A DNA stretch of 64,000 nt from Rhizobiaceae bacterium (GTDB lineage: Bacteria > Pseudomonadota > Alphaproteobacteria > Rhizobiales > Rhizobiaceae), in the NCBI GenBank assembly GCA_017644105.1, contig JAEPMD010000003.1:62001-126000 (forward strand), in the 5' to 3' direction. The notes under the pieces are model-generated. The model saw only the letters and a list, made by a program, of their open reading frames with translations. It was not told where the DNA came from and ran no database searches. The translations under genes were made by a program, and so were the position numbers. Below, one piece after another: positions 35,708 to 45,326 of this stretch. Positions within the stretch are counted from its first letter, which is position 1. Every line of letters begins with the position of its first letter.

Positions 35708-37414
35708 TTACTTATTTGCAAGAAAACGGTTTGCAGCTGACAAAATTGCTACCAGTGACGCTGCTGAAATATTGGTATGGATGCCAGCACCATGGAGTTT
35801 TGCGCCACCGCTCTCTATTTCCATGTAACAAATCGCAGAGGCGTTCGAACCGTGCTGTAGCGAATGCTCTGAATAGTTGGCAACCGTCATATCCATATTT
35901 AGGTAATTCGACAGCGCGTTGATAAAGCTATCAACAGGACCCGTGCCCTTCCCTTCGATTTCATGCTCCACGCCGTTATCTGAAATCTTGGCTTTCATCA
36001 TGCGCAGATCAGGATTATCGGGATCTGTAAATGTCGCGTGATCGACAAATTTCAAGCGCCCATCCTGTTGGTTCGCATAAACTTCCATGAAGCGCTCATA
36101 AATACGCGCTGCTGGTAGCTCCACGCCTTCCTCATCGGTAATTTTTTGAATCTCTCCTCGGAATTCCACCTGCAAAGCACGCGGTAAAATCAAGCCATAA
36201 TCTTCTTGCAAGATATAAGCGATACCGCCCTTGCCAGACTGCGAATTGATGCGAATAATCGCTTCATATGTCCGGCCAACATCTTGCGGATCAATTGGCA
36301 AATAAGGCACTTCCCATTCCGGGCTATTCGCCTTTTTGATCGATTTCATACCTTTATTGATCGCATCCTGGTGAGAGCCAGAAAACGCGGTATAAACCAA
36401 TTCACCGACATAAGGATGACGCTCAGGAATTTGCATTTGATTGGAATATTCATAGACGGACTTGATGCGCTCAATATCAGAACAATCCAATTCTGGATCA
36501 ACGCCTTGCGTGAACATATTCAATGCCAATGTCACGACATCGACATTACCCGTACGCTCGCCATTGCCAAACAATGTGCCTTCCACACGATCCGCGCCAG
36601 CCATCAAACCTAATTCGGTTGCAGCAATACCGGTCCCGCGATCATTATGCGGGTGCAATGAAATGATCACGCTGTCGCGTTGATCGACATTGCGGCAGAA
36701 CCATTCAATCTGATCGGCATGAATGTTGGGTGTCGACATTTCAACAGTTGCCGGCAAGTTCAAAATTAGCTTATTTTCAGGTGTTGGTTTGATCTCAGCA
36801 ATCACCGAATTACAAATATCAAGCGCCACTTCCAATTCAGTGCCGGTAAAGCTCTCCGGAGAATATTCAAAACGATAACCGCCACCAGCTTTTTCAGCCA
36901 TATCGACAATCATCTTGGCCGCATCAACAGCGATTTCGCGAATACCGGCCACGTCCTTGTCAAACACCACACGGCGCTGCAATTCAGATGTCGAGTTATA
37001 GAAGTGAATGATCGGGCTTTTCGCACCTTCAAGCGCTTCAAAGGTACGAGTAATCAATTCCGGGCGACATTGCACCAAAACTTGCAAGGACACATCCTCA
37101 GGTACATTGCCCTCTTCCACACACCAGCGCGCAAAATCAAAATCTGTCTGCGATGCAGATGGGAAGCCAATCTCGATTTCTTTGAAGCCCATATCAAGCA
37201 GCAATTTAAACATGCGTGCTTTGCGATCATGACCCATGGGATCAACCAAAGCCTGATTGCCGTCTCGAAGGTCAACTGAGCACCAAATTGGTGCTTTCGT
37301 AATTGTTTTATTCGGCCAAGTGCGATCTGTTAGCGGCACTTGCGCATAGGGCTTATATTTTTCAGCCGCTGTTGGCATTCCAATCATGCCGTTGTTCGAA
37401 GTATTTTGAACCAT
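35708..37414 (-). CDS. leuA: 2-isopropylmalate synthase
   Basis: LeuA condenses acetyl-CoA with 2-oxoisovalerate, the first committed step of leucine synthesis. This is the 568-aa type 2 form found in rhizobia and fungi. The catalytic domain begins CSVDLRDGNQALVDPM, with the HMGL-type metal motif SLHPHNDRGTGIAATELGLMAGADRVEGTLFGNGERTGN. The C-terminal LeuA regulatory domain (about 440-565) carries leucine feedback control. AAGAGA precedes ATG 37414. Upstream lies a Leu-codon-rich leader and hairpin (37513-37672), so expression is probably set by charged tRNA-Leu as well as feedback. Confidence 0.96.
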   Translation of the reverse strand: MVQNTSNNGMIGMPTAAEKYKPYAQVPLTDRTWPNKTITKAPIWCSVDLRDGNQALVDPMGHDRKARMFKLLLDMGFKEIEIGFPSASQTDFDFARWCVEEGNVPEDVSLQVLVQCRPELITRTFEALEGAKSPIIHFYNSTSELQRRVVFDKDVAGIREIAVDAAKMIVDMAEKAGGGYRFEYSPESFTGTELEVALDICNSVIAEIKPTPENKLILNLPATVEMSTPNIHADQIEWFCRNVDQRDSVIISLHPHNDRGTGIAATELGLMAGADRVEGTLFGNGERTGNVDVVTLALNMFTQGVDPELDCSDIERIKSVYEYSNQMQIPERHPYVGELVYTAFSGSHQDAINKGMKSIKKANSPEWEVPYLPIDPQDVGRTYEAIIRINSQSGKGGIAYILQEDYGLILPRALQVEFRGEIQKITDEEGVELPAARIYERFMEVYANQQDGRLKFVDHATFTDPDNPDLRMMKAKISDNGVEHEIEGKGTGPVDSFINALSNYLNMDMTVANYSEHSLQHGSNASAICYMEIESGGAKLHGAGIHTNISAASLVAILSAANRFLANK

Positions 37415-37512
37415 TTTTTATCTCTTACTTTTCAACATTCACGGACGCTAAGAAAGCTATACATCGCGAATGCTACCCATATGGGATATTCAAATTCATC
37501 TGTAAAGGAATT

Positions 37513-37554
37513 AAGGAGCTTTTCCGAAACGGCTTCGACCGCCGGACGCTCCTT
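37513..37554 (-). promoter_or_regulatory. leuA attenuator hairpin
   Basis: This is a long nested stem with three paired blocks: AAGGAGC (37513-37519) with GCTCCTT (37548-37554), TCCG (37523-37526) with CGGA (37543-37546), and CGG with CCG inside. It overlaps the leader stop codon. GGGCTC at the leader end can instead pair with GAGC and CC in the 5' arm, a plausible antiterminator. The U tract after the stem is weak (AATTCCTTT on the minus strand). Confidence 0.7.
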
Positions 37555-37672
37555 ATTGAGCCCGACGACCGCTAGTAAGTAAGAGAAGGCCAGAATTCAA
37601 ACGCAAATCCCGCGCGCTTAAAAGCACGGTATTTTCGATCTTTGAAATAATTCTGTTATGTCGGTTTTTCAT
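37553..37672 (-). CDS. leuA leader peptide
   Basis: This is a 39-codon frame from ATG 37672, or 24 codons from an in-frame GTG at 37627; neither has a strong ribosome site. Its last part reads GLLLLTSGRRAQ with four consecutive leucine codons (CTT CTC TTA CTT), and eight Leu codons occur in the final 24. The stop codon lies next to the attenuator stem. Ribosome stalling at these codons when leucyl-tRNA is scarce would favour the antiterminator. Leu leaders before leuA are known from alphaproteobacteria. Between it and the LuxR-type gene (to 37755) I see only AT-rich, promoter-like sequence. Confidence 0.75.
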   Translation of the reverse strand: MKNRHNRIISKIENTVLLSARDLRLNSGLLLLTSGRRAQ

Positions 37673-37755
37673 AGTGGTGAAGAAGTAACGCGATTTGCGT
37701 CATTGTGCAACCCACGAATTTTCGCAATTAGTCTTAACATTTCCAAAAACGAGAA

Positions 37756-38274
37756 CTACGAATTTTCAGCGAGCAGATCATCATTCATCAACTCTTCAAC
37801 GAAGTAGCTGATCAATTGCGGTCGACCTGATACATTTGCTTTGCGGTAAATTGCATTAAGCTGCGCTTTCACGGTGCCTTCTTTGGTTTCGCGCATCGCA
37901 GAAATTTCCTGAATGCCGAAGCCTTTTATCGCGAGAAGCGCCACATCTTTTTCAGAATTGGTGAGCTCCCATTCTTCAAAAGACTGCATCAGCATCGCGT
38001 TGAACTCTCCTGATGCCGCGCGGAGCTTATCCTGCAGATTAGACGTCTTCTCGCGGCTTATGCGCAACTGCCGGCCTGTGATCATCATGCTCAGCACCAT
38101 CACGAAAACAATCATGAATTCCAAAATCTCAACATCAAATCCACCGATTTCATGGGGAAGATTAAAAAACTCACGCACCGCATCAAAGACAAAGAACAAC
38201 ACGCACAGCATTTGCGCGATAAAGAGCGCTTTCAATCCACGCTGCGTTTCAAAATATTCAAGATATTTCATCAT
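37756..38274 (-). CDS. Small membrane-anchored LuxR-type HTH protein
   Basis: This 172-aa protein has two N-terminal transmembrane helices (ALFIAQMLCVLFFVFDAV, about 15-32; FMIVFVMVLSMMITG, about 52-66) and a short coiled coil (RISREKTSNLQDKLRAASGEF). A C-terminal LuxR/FixJ-type helix-turn-helix spans about 105-160 (WELTNSEKDVALLAIKGFGIQEISAMRETKEGTVKAQLNAIYRKANVSGRPQL). It resembles a membrane-bound one-component regulator; the sensed signal is unknown. It lies 20 nt downstream of the ferric-reductase-like gene on the same strand, so it probably regulates or responds to that redox protein. Confidence 0.85.
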   Translation of the reverse strand: MMKYLEYFETQRGLKALFIAQMLCVLFFVFDAVREFFNLPHEIGGFDVEILEFMIVFVMVLSMMITGRQLRISREKTSNLQDKLRAASGEFNAMLMQSFEEWELTNSEKDVALLAIKGFGIQEISAMRETKEGTVKAQLNAIYRKANVSGRPQLISYFVEELMNDDLLAENS

Positions 38275-38294
38275 TAACTCCTCACCAATTGCGT

Positions 38295-39584
38295 TTACTT
38301 ACGCTTGAACAAACGCAAGACCAGCGAGAGCAGATAACGCAGACCAATGCCGGAGCGGATTTCAAATTCCTCGTAGTGGAAGCGCGCGCGCGACAATCCA
38401 CGAGCTGCCATTCCTTTATGCAAGGATGTGCGCATGACTTCCGGTCCGCAATAATAGGCATCAGCATCGGAGAACGAGAAGTCAATGGCGTCTGAAATAC
38501 GTTCAATCGTTAAGCGCCCTGATGTTTGAGAACACACAAGATGAAGATTAAAGTTGGGCTTTTCCGCAAGCGCTTGTAGCTCATCCAAATGGATAGCCTC
38601 CCCCTCATTGCGCACGCAATAGAACAGATGCACCGGATGTTTTAATTCATCGATCTCACTGGCCCAAGCAAGAAACGGCGTTATGCCAATACCACCGGCG
38701 GTCCAAATTTCAGGACCACGATTTCCGCGGCGGAAATGCCCAAAAGCACGCGATACTTTTGCGGACTGACCGACCTTAACAGATTTTGCCACATCATGCG
38801 TGTAATCACCCAAAGCCTTGATCGTAAATCTCAGCAAGCCCTCACCATTTGGCGCTTTTGAAATTGTAAACGGATGAACTTCTGACTTTTTGAGACCTTT
38901 GATATCAATAAAAGCAAACTGCCCGGCGCGATGCGAGATGCCGCCCGCCAACGGCTTTAATTCAACAGACACGGTGGATCCATTCGACTGTACATCGGAT
39001 ACTTGGTATGCCCTGCCACCTCTAAGCGGAAGCAGAGTGTAGATATAGGCAACGATACCCAAGACACAGAATACCATCATGTAAATACCAAGCGGTGTTG
39101 CAGGCGCCAATGGTTTCATCAACATGATGTAATGCGCAGCTGAGAAGGTGAAGAATAAGCCCATAAATTTATGGGTCCACAGCCACAAATGGTAAGGAAT
39201 GAAGGTCACGATGGTGATAACAACGAGGATGAGGATACCGTAGAGGCTCACTTCACCTAAAGTTTCTCCAAGATCTGTCAGGAAGGTCGCTCGGCCCTCA
39301 AGTTCAGCATCCACAGTATCGTGAATGAGGATGGTCACAACAGCGAGAATACCAAGCCATTTATGAATAACGTAAATTCGATCAAGACCACCAAAGATTG
39401 GCTCCAATCCAATAATACGCGTGGACAGCATCATGGATATTGCCATTGCGATGATTGAAACGGAGCCAATATACTGACTAAATTGGGCTGAACCGTTTGG
39501 TCCGGCAATCCAACCAACATACCAATATAGCGGCACCAAAAGTGCCGCGATTATAAGGATTATACCAACTGGGCGCATTGTCAT
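38295..39584 (-). CDS. Ferric-reductase-like transmembrane flavocytochrome
   Basis: This is a 429-aa protein. The N-terminal half has six helices of the ferric reductase-like domain with histidines suited to haem binding (HKWLGILAVVTILIHDTVD; HKFMGLFFTFSAAHYIM). The C-terminal half is a ferredoxin-NADP reductase fold: FAD motif HPFTISKAP, NAD(P) motif GGIGITPFLAWASEI, and YYCGPEVM. It would pass electrons from cytosolic NAD(P)H across the inner membrane, to iron or another acceptor. It is the first gene of a pair with the LuxR-type protein. Iron reduction would suit the RirA gene 15 kb away, but that link is inference. Confidence 0.9.
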   Translation of the reverse strand: MTMRPVGIILIIAALLVPLYWYVGWIAGPNGSAQFSQYIGSVSIIAMAISMMLSTRIIGLEPIFGGLDRIYVIHKWLGILAVVTILIHDTVDAELEGRATFLTDLGETLGEVSLYGILILVVITIVTFIPYHLWLWTHKFMGLFFTFSAAHYIMLMKPLAPATPLGIYMMVFCVLGIVAYIYTLLPLRGGRAYQVSDVQSNGSTVSVELKPLAGGISHRAGQFAFIDIKGLKKSEVHPFTISKAPNGEGLLRFTIKALGDYTHDVAKSVKVGQSAKVSRAFGHFRRGNRGPEIWTAGGIGITPFLAWASEIDELKHPVHLFYCVRNEGEAIHLDELQALAEKPNFNLHLVCSQTSGRLTIERISDAIDFSFSDADAYYCGPEVMRTSLHKGMAARGLSRARFHYEEFEIRSGIGLRYLLSLVLRLFKRK

Positions 39585-39717
39585 TCCTCAATTATTTTTT
39601 ATTCTGCAGGCCCTATTCGTATTCAAAATAGACGTCAACCAAGCCAAGCCCCATAAAACAGACTATAAACCAAAGTCATAGGACCGCATATTCAGCAAAA
39701 AAACCAGATTGCAAACT

Positions 39718-41877
39718 TTAGCTAGATCGCTTAGCCAAATGCGCAACGACGTTTTCAATCATACGCATACCAGCATCCTGACCTAAAGACATGATCGATT
39801 CTGGATGGAATTGAACCGCTGCCATGCTTTGATCCAAGTCTTCTATTCCCATGGCAACACCATCTTCTGTTTCTGCTGTGATGGCAAAGCTTTCAGGCAG
39901 CGTGACCGGATCGATAAATAATGAATGATATCTGCCAACAGCAACATTGTTTTCAACACCAGAGAAAACAAGACTTGGTTGACTGATACGAATGCGAGAC
40001 GGCTTGCCATGAACGGGTATTGCCAATTGACGTAAAGAACCACCAGCGGCTTCCGCAATGGCTTGCATACCCAAACACACACCAAAAATAGGAATATCGC
40101 GTGCACGAGCACGTGTGATCGTATTCTTACAATCAAAATCCGTCGGATTGCCTGGACCAGGAGATAAAACAACCAGGCCAGGATTATGTGCATCGAAAAC
40201 TTCATCCGGCACAGGCGATCGAACAGTTGTCACAGTCGCGCCAGTTTGTCTGAAATAGTTTGCGAGTGTGTGTACAAAGGAATCTTCATGATCAACCAGC
40301 AGGATATTCACACCCTCGCCCACATTGGCACGTTTCACCGAGCTTGCATCATTGGATTTGGTGTCACCACGAATAGCTGCCAGCATAGCGGATGCCTTTA
40401 ATTCTGTTTCTGCTTCTTCTGCGTCGGGGTCGGAATCGAACAACAATGTCGCGCCAGCTCGCACTTCTGCGATACCATCTTTGATACGGATCGTGCGCAA
40501 TGTCAGACCGGTATTCATATCACCATTGAAATTGATCATTCCAATTGCACCGCCATACCAGGAGCGTGGGCTCTTTTCATGATTTTCAATAAAGCGCATG
40601 GCCCATAATTTTGGTGCACCAGTAACCGTCACAGCCCAAGCATGGGATAAGAACCCATCAAAGGCATCCATCCCATCGCGCAAGCGACCTTCAATATGAT
40701 CGACCGTATGGATTAATCGCGAATACATCTCAATCTGACGTCGACCAATCATGCGAACGGATCCTGGCTCACAAACCCGGCTCTTATCGTTACGATCAAC
40801 GTCAGAACACATTGTGAGTTCTGATTCGTCCTTTTTAGAATTCAAAAGTTCAAGAATTTGCTCAGAATCTTCAATTGCATCCCGGCCACGTTTGATCGTA
40901 CCTGAAATTGGACATGTTTCAATACGGCGACCATTCACCCGCACAAACATTTCTGGCGAGGCGCCAACGAGATATTCGCTTTGGCCCAAATTAATGAAGA
41001 AGGAATAGGGAGATGGATTAATCTTCTTAAGACGTCTTGCAATATCTGATGGCTTATCGCGACATTGCTCAAAGAACATCTGTCCGGGGACCACTTCAAA
41101 TAAATCACCGCGTTTGAAACTTTCTTTCGCCTTCTCGACAAGCTTTGCATATTCACCCGGGTCATGATCACCACGCTGAGGCACATGTTCCGCTGGGACA
41201 AATGGAACCTCATCAATTTGTTTTTCACGCCCTTGCGTTGTCAATTCGCCTTTTGAAAACTCGTAAGCTTCCACCCAAGCTTCGCGGTTATGGTGATCAA
41301 CGACCAAGATTTCATCTGGCAAAAACAAAACCAGATCGCGTTGGTCTTCTGGTCGAGCGATCTGATATTCAATTGGGTCAAACTGGAACGCAAGGTCATA
41401 ACCAAAGGCTCCGAACAACCCCAAATTACCATCTTCATCTGAATGGAAAAGATCAGTCACAATCCTCAAAACAGTGAAAACACTCGGCATTTTTGAGCGT
41501 TCTTCCTCTGTAAAACTCCGGGTAGGTAATTTCACATTCAGCGTTAAAAGCGTTGAAGATTGATTCTCAATGTCAATTTCATCATGGCCGACAAATGAAG
41601 GTGTGATCATAGCTAAAATTGCTTCGCCACGATCATTATAGGCCTCAAATTTTACTATGCGTCCGCAAGATGAAACACCAAGAGGTGGGTCGATAATTGC
41701 CGTATCCCAACGAGTGTAACGACCTGGATATTCATAATTTGAGGAAAATGCCGCCCCACGTCGAGAATCAAGGGCATCGATATAGGAAGAAATAGCATCC
41801 TGATAGCATCGATCCTTGCGTTCACGAGAAACGGTCACGCCGCCCTTGGTTTGATATTCTTCAGCTTCAGTTTTCAT
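39718..41877 (-). CDS. trpE: Fused anthranilate synthase TrpE(G)
   Basis: This single chain makes anthranilate from chorismate and glutamine. It is 719 aa from ATG 41877, whose first residues (ETYETKGG-like EEYQTKGGV) match rhizobial TrpE(G) better than the longer frame to 41913. The N-terminal chorismate-using domain carries [23 protein letters not shown] (tryptophan feedback region), [36 protein letters not shown] and VTGAPK. The glutaminase domain (about 520-715) has [15 protein letters not shown] with the nucleophile Cys and FHPESIMS with the His/Glu. The fusion is typical of Rhizobiales. A trp leader and terminator lie directly upstream. Confidence 0.96.
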   Translation of the reverse strand: MKTEAEEYQTKGGVTVSRERKDRCYQDAISSYIDALDSRRGAAFSSNYEYPGRYTRWDTAIIDPPLGVSSCGRIVKFEAYNDRGEAILAMITPSFVGHDEIDIENQSSTLLTLNVKLPTRSFTEEERSKMPSVFTVLRIVTDLFHSDEDGNLGLFGAFGYDLAFQFDPIEYQIARPEDQRDLVLFLPDEILVVDHHNREAWVEAYEFSKGELTTQGREKQIDEVPFVPAEHVPQRGDHDPGEYAKLVEKAKESFKRGDLFEVVPGQMFFEQCRDKPSDIARRLKKINPSPYSFFINLGQSEYLVGASPEMFVRVNGRRIETCPISGTIKRGRDAIEDSEQILELLNSKKDESELTMCSDVDRNDKSRVCEPGSVRMIGRRQIEMYSRLIHTVDHIEGRLRDGMDAFDGFLSHAWAVTVTGAPKLWAMRFIENHEKSPRSWYGGAIGMINFNGDMNTGLTLRTIRIKDGIAEVRAGATLLFDSDPDAEEAETELKASAMLAAIRGDTKSNDASSVKRANVGEGVNILLVDHEDSFVHTLANYFRQTGATVTTVRSPVPDEVFDAHNPGLVVLSPGPGNPTDFDCKNTITRARARDIPIFGVCLGMQAIAEAAGGSLRQLAIPVHGKPSRIRISQPSLVFSGVENNVAVGRYHSLFIDPVTLPESFAITAETEDGVAMGIEDLDQSMAAVQFHPESIMSLGQDAGMRMIENVVAHLAKRSS

Positions 41878-41923
41878 TTTCACCACACTCTTTTGGCGTG
41901 CGTTAGACTTCAATAGCAGACAT

Positions 41924-41951
41924 AAAAAAAGCCGCTAACAAAATCAGCGGC
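41924..41951 (-). terminator. trp attenuator terminator
   Basis: GCCGCT (41931-41936) pairs with AGCGGC (41946-41951), followed on the minus strand by seven T residues (41930-41924). The palindrome AGCGGCCGCT at 41976-41985 just after the leader can pair with the terminator's 5' arm, giving the antiterminator. It stands 47 nt before the trpE start. Confidence 0.9.
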
Positions 41952-41986
41952 ACATATTTTTTCAAACAAAACTATAGCGGCCGCTG

Positions 41987-42031
41987 TTAGCGAACCCACC
42001 ACCACAATGCTGTTTGATCAATCTTGTTCAT
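41987..42031 (-). CDS. trpL: trp leader peptide
   Basis: This is a 14-aa reading frame, MNKIDQTALWWWVR, with three consecutive Trp codons just before the end, followed by mutually exclusive hairpins and the terminator at 41924-41951. This is the classical arrangement for ribosome-mediated transcription attenuation: stalling at the Trp codons when tryptophanyl-tRNA is short exposes the antiterminator and lets RNA polymerase read into trpE(G). The same design is known for trpE(G) in Sinorhizobium meliloti. Confidence 0.93.
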   Translation of the reverse strand: MNKIDQTALWWWVR

Positions 42032-42184
42032 AACGATCTTGTTAAAGCAACAATCTAGCTTTGGCAAGCAGGCGCTCTAAAAACTTGTCGTATTCTCACG
42101 TTAATTATTACGAAATCTCACCGATAAAGATTGATAACTCAGATTCAAACTATTAAATTCTAGTTCAACTTCGGAACTAATAAA

Positions 42185-42916
42185 ATGTCGATCAAATTGA
42201 GCCAGAACTCATTAGCAAAAACGTTAGGACAAATTCAGTCTATCACTGATCTTGGTGACGCGTTGCAAACAACTGCAGAAGAGTTCGATATCGACAAAGT
42301 CGTGGTCACATCTGTCCCAGCAACATCGAGCCGCAAATTATCAGACCATGTGATGTGGAACTGCTTGAGCCCACAACTCCTATATGATTATGACCAGCAG
42401 GATATGTTAAGCTGTAGCACTCATTTTGAAGCTCTGAGACAATCCATCAAACCGCGCATATGGCAAACTGATATGATTGATGAATATGTCATCACTCAAT
42501 CAGCGCAAAACATTGAACGCACACAGGAATTTCTGTTTGACCATAGCATTTCAATGGGGTTTAGTTTCCCGGTGAGCTGCAGAAATGGATCAAAAGGCGC
42601 GGTTATGTTCATGGGTGATCGGGACAAGATAGATGACTTAAGCCTTGCCTATCTTCATACAGTCTCATCCTTCGCTTATGACTTGATTTGCGAATTGACA
42701 GAAGATGAAAGTCGGCCAAATAGAAGTCTCACAAAACGAGAAAGCGAGATTTTAACCTGGGTCGCCAATGGTAAAACCTCCAGTGAAATTAGCCTCATTC
42801 TGAACGTGTCGGATCACACAGTAAACGCGCATTTGCATAGCGCAATGAAAAAGATGGACTGTGTAAACCGGCCCCAACTGGTCGCAAAAGCACTGCGACT
42901 CGGCGCCATTTCTTAA
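42185..42916 (+). CDS. LuxR-family transcriptional regulator with autoinducer-type domain
   Basis: This is a 243-aa regulator. The N-terminal half (about 15-165) looks like an autoinducer-binding domain (WQTDMIDEYVITQSAQNIERTQEFLFDHSISMGFSFPVSCRNGSKGAVMFMG), though several residues of the acyl-homoserine-lactone pocket are hard to place. The C-terminal HTH (about 178-235) is clear: LTKRESEILTWVANGKTSSEISLILNVSDHTVNAHLHSAMKKMDCVNR. No synthase gene is near, so it is a LuxR solo. It lies 11 nt from the stop of the convergent DUF2333-like gene and reads away from trpE. Confidence 0.9.
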   Translation: MSIKLSQNSLAKTLGQIQSITDLGDALQTTAEEFDIDKVVVTSVPATSSRKLSDHVMWNCLSPQLLYDYDQQDMLSCSTHFEALRQSIKPRIWQTDMIDEYVITQSAQNIERTQEFLFDHSISMGFSFPVSCRNGSKGAVMFMGDRDKIDDLSLAYLHTVSSFAYDLICELTEDESRPNRSLTKRESEILTWVANGKTSSEISLILNVSDHTVNAHLHSAMKKMDCVNRPQLVAKALRLGAIS

Positions 42917-42927
42917 GCCAATAAGCC

Positions 42928-44028
42928 TTAGCGATCCAAAATCGATCTGATTTCCACAAGATTTGATCTAAATCGCAAAATGTAAAAACCCATTGTTGCC
43001 AAATGCGTTGGCATGATCCAACCACTCTCATTTCCGTTCGAAATTAAAGCCGGTTGAATCTTAAGTGCCGCCACCAATTGTTCTTCCATTTCATCCCATG
43101 GACGGTCAAGGTTTCGTTGTGAAACAACTTCCACAAAGTCTGCACGCGCAGCTTGTAATATACCGTGATAGGCATAGAGTTGACCGAATGCGAACCAAAA
43201 TCTGTCATCGGCGCGCGTATCAAACCAGCCCGCATTGCTTGTTTCTGAACGAATACGCAGGATTGAAGAAGTCGACCCGATGTCAGACGCTATACGGTCA
43301 AGGAAGCGAATAAGGTTATCCGCACGCGCATCAAAAACCGTGTCACACTTCACAAGACGATCATTGTAGCTGGTCAAATGGCCGATACCCGATCGATAAT
43401 AACTCTGCGACGGGGTCGTAAAACCAAATGGATCGAGACTAAAGTACCAACGCTCTTCATCGGTTTGCATCACACCACGTGCATTTTGCAAATCATTGTC
43501 AATCTGAGATGTTCCGCGCACACGGCCAAGCGTGTCGACTAGCTCCGCTGTTGTTCTGCGGATGGCTTGGTTTACACCACGCTGGAAGCTAGCTTTGTTA
43601 TCAAAATAAGGAGTGCTATCCCAATCAATTCCAAAAAGACCTGCTTTATAAAGCAAGCTGGAAGATACCCAACCGTTTTGATTAACGTTGAAATCGATCA
43701 AATCGCTCGTCACAGTCACAATGCCAGATGGCGCGCAAACATCATTTCCGACAACTGTTCCAGGCACCGCGGCTTCTGAGAACTCATACTTGCCGGTGTA
43801 ATTGGTATCAAAGCCATGCCAGAACTGAGTGGAATATGTAAATGATCCATAGCCGCCAAGGATCACGATAACCACAAAAGCGATGATTATTTTTAAAATA
43901 AGCCCACTTGCCTTAAACAAAGCGATCAGCGCAACAAAGGGGGCAAGGATCCAAGAGATCAGCTTAGCAATGCCAGCTTTTATCCGGTCAAATAGGTTAC
44001 CGAAAAACTCAAATATTGGATCAAGCAT
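42928..44028 (-). CDS. DUF2333-like membrane protein (AAA+ cluster gene 5)
   Basis: This is a 366-aa protein. A helix near 45-62 (LKIIIAFVVIVILGGYGSF), and an amphipathic or hydrophobic run before it (AKLISWILAPFVALIALF), anchor it; the remaining 300 aa should be periplasmic. The soluble part (NGWVSSSLLYKAGLFGIDWDSTPYFDNKASFQRGVNQAIRR, then FDARADNLIRFLDRIASDIGSTSS) resembles DUF2333, a family of unknown function. It is last in the five-gene minus-strand operon; its ATG overlaps the preceding stop by 8 nt and has GGGGAT as ribosome site. Its location suggests it is the membrane or periplasmic end of the system. Confidence 0.8.
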   Translation of the reverse strand: MLDPIFEFFGNLFDRIKAGIAKLISWILAPFVALIALFKASGLILKIIIAFVVIVILGGYGSFTYSTQFWHGFDTNYTGKYEFSEAAVPGTVVGNDVCAPSGIVTVTSDLIDFNVNQNGWVSSSLLYKAGLFGIDWDSTPYFDNKASFQRGVNQAIRRTTAELVDTLGRVRGTSQIDNDLQNARGVMQTDEERWYFSLDPFGFTTPSQSYYRSGIGHLTSYNDRLVKCDTVFDARADNLIRFLDRIASDIGSTSSILRIRSETSNAGWFDTRADDRFWFAFGQLYAYHGILQAARADFVEVVSQRNLDRPWDEMEEQLVAALKIQPALISNGNESGWIMPTHLATMGFYILRFRSNLVEIRSILDR

Positions 44029-45322
44029 GGGTATATCCCCCCTCAGTTTGATAAAGTCGCGCCCGCAAATCTTGCTTATCTGTTAAATATGTATTTTTGA
44101 GTTTAGAAACAACCTGCTCCTTAAACTCATCGCTATAATTTTGATAAACCTCATAAAATCCTTGTTTGTCAAAAACAAAGCGCGAGACAAAATCAAACGG
44201 TGTTAAACGAGACACCAAGCGATTTACAAGCCATTTTTCATGATGTTTTGGATTAGCTCGACACAACATCAGCCATTCGCTTTTGGTGATATCTTTGTTT
44301 GACAATTCACCGACATCGTCAATCTTATCGAGCATATCGTGATAATACCCATAGCGGCCATCGCGCGCGATTTTGCGATTATTACTACGCAACCAGGATC
44401 TGATCTTTGGGTCTGACAAATCATCGAACTGAATATTTTCATCTTCATCGCGCAAAATATCGCGAATGACCATTTCAGCACGATGTTCAAGTAGCTTTGA
44501 CTTCTTGACCCATTTCTTTCTTGGCAATTGCAGACGGTTCGTTGACTTTAAATAGTCAAAAATCCGCGCATGATCATCGATATCAAGATAGCTCACCTGC
44601 CAAGGACGAGAGCGACGGAACCCGGGTGCTTTTGAATCACAAATAATCGTCGTCGTGCGCTCATCTCTAAAGACAAATACACCGCCGAAATGGTTGGCCC
44701 AATAAGATCCCTGATCAAAGACTAGATGCTGAGGCACGAGCTCATTATTTCGGATATCGCCAGTTTTTGTGGCAAGTTCTACCATGCGATTGAGCATCTC
44801 ATCATCTCGCCATGCGGTTTTGGACACCTGTAAGTGATCAACGAGCGACCGTAATTCATTGGCATCATCGAGCAAGGAATCAGCCGACTTTACCTCAAAC
44901 GTCACTTCTTCAATGGATAGCAGATCATCGATATCTTCTACCCGCGCAATCGGGTCGTCAATCTCACCATATAGCGCGTCTTTAATGGTGACCGCATGCA
45001 AAGCTCGGCCATTATCTTGAAAAAACTGATGCATCAGCCATGCTGTGTTCGAAAATTTCGTGTGCACTACAGGCAAATGTTCCTGATCGGGCGACAGGAT
45101 AATAAAACGGCGATTAACGCCCATTGGGTCGAGATAGTTTTGATCATCCATCTCATCAGCAATCTCAGGCGAGAAGCCGGTCATATCGATATGAAATTCC
45201 TCAAGCGCAGTTGGTTTCAACCCAAAGCCTTCCATGGCCTTGCGGTAGCGATCAACCAGATAGGACTGACTAACCGGCATAAGTCGGCCATAGATCAGAT
45301 CATTTTCGTAAAGAAGCTTCAT
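44021..45322 (-). CDS. Uncharacterised 433-aa protein (AAA+ cluster gene 4)
   Basis: This soluble, charged 433-aa protein has no signal peptide or transmembrane helix. It has a central beta-rich part (HFGGVFVFRDERTTTIICDSKAPG) and a helical C-terminal half (NPKHHEKWLVNRLVSRLTPFDFVSRFVFDKQGFYEVYQNYSDEF). I do not recognise the family with confidence. It starts 4 nt after the ATPase gene and overlaps the membrane-protein gene by 8 nt, so it is translationally coupled to both and likely an obligate partner of the ATPase. TAGG lies before the start. Confidence 0.8.
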   Translation of the reverse strand: MKLLYENDLIYGRLMPVSQSYLVDRYRKAMEGFGLKPTALEEFHIDMTGFSPEIADEMDDQNYLDPMGVNRRFIILSPDQEHLPVVHTKFSNTAWLMHQFFQDNGRALHAVTIKDALYGEIDDPIARVEDIDDLLSIEEVTFEVKSADSLLDDANELRSLVDHLQVSKTAWRDDEMLNRMVELATKTGDIRNNELVPQHLVFDQGSYWANHFGGVFVFRDERTTTIICDSKAPGFRRSRPWQVSYLDIDDHARIFDYLKSTNRLQLPRKKWVKKSKLLEHRAEMVIRDILRDEDENIQFDDLSDPKIRSWLRSNNRKIARDGRYGYYHDMLDKIDDVGELSNKDITKSEWLMLCRANPKHHEKWLVNRLVSRLTPFDFVSRFVFDKQGFYEVYQNYSDEFKEQVVSKLKNTYLTDKQDLRARLYQTEGGYTHA

Positions 45323-45326
45323 CTAA

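Noticed and set aside
40935-41477. Overlapping ORFs on both strands inside trpE(G)
   Set aside because: The conserved chorismate-binding motifs occupy this region in the trpE(G) frame; the others are chance frames.
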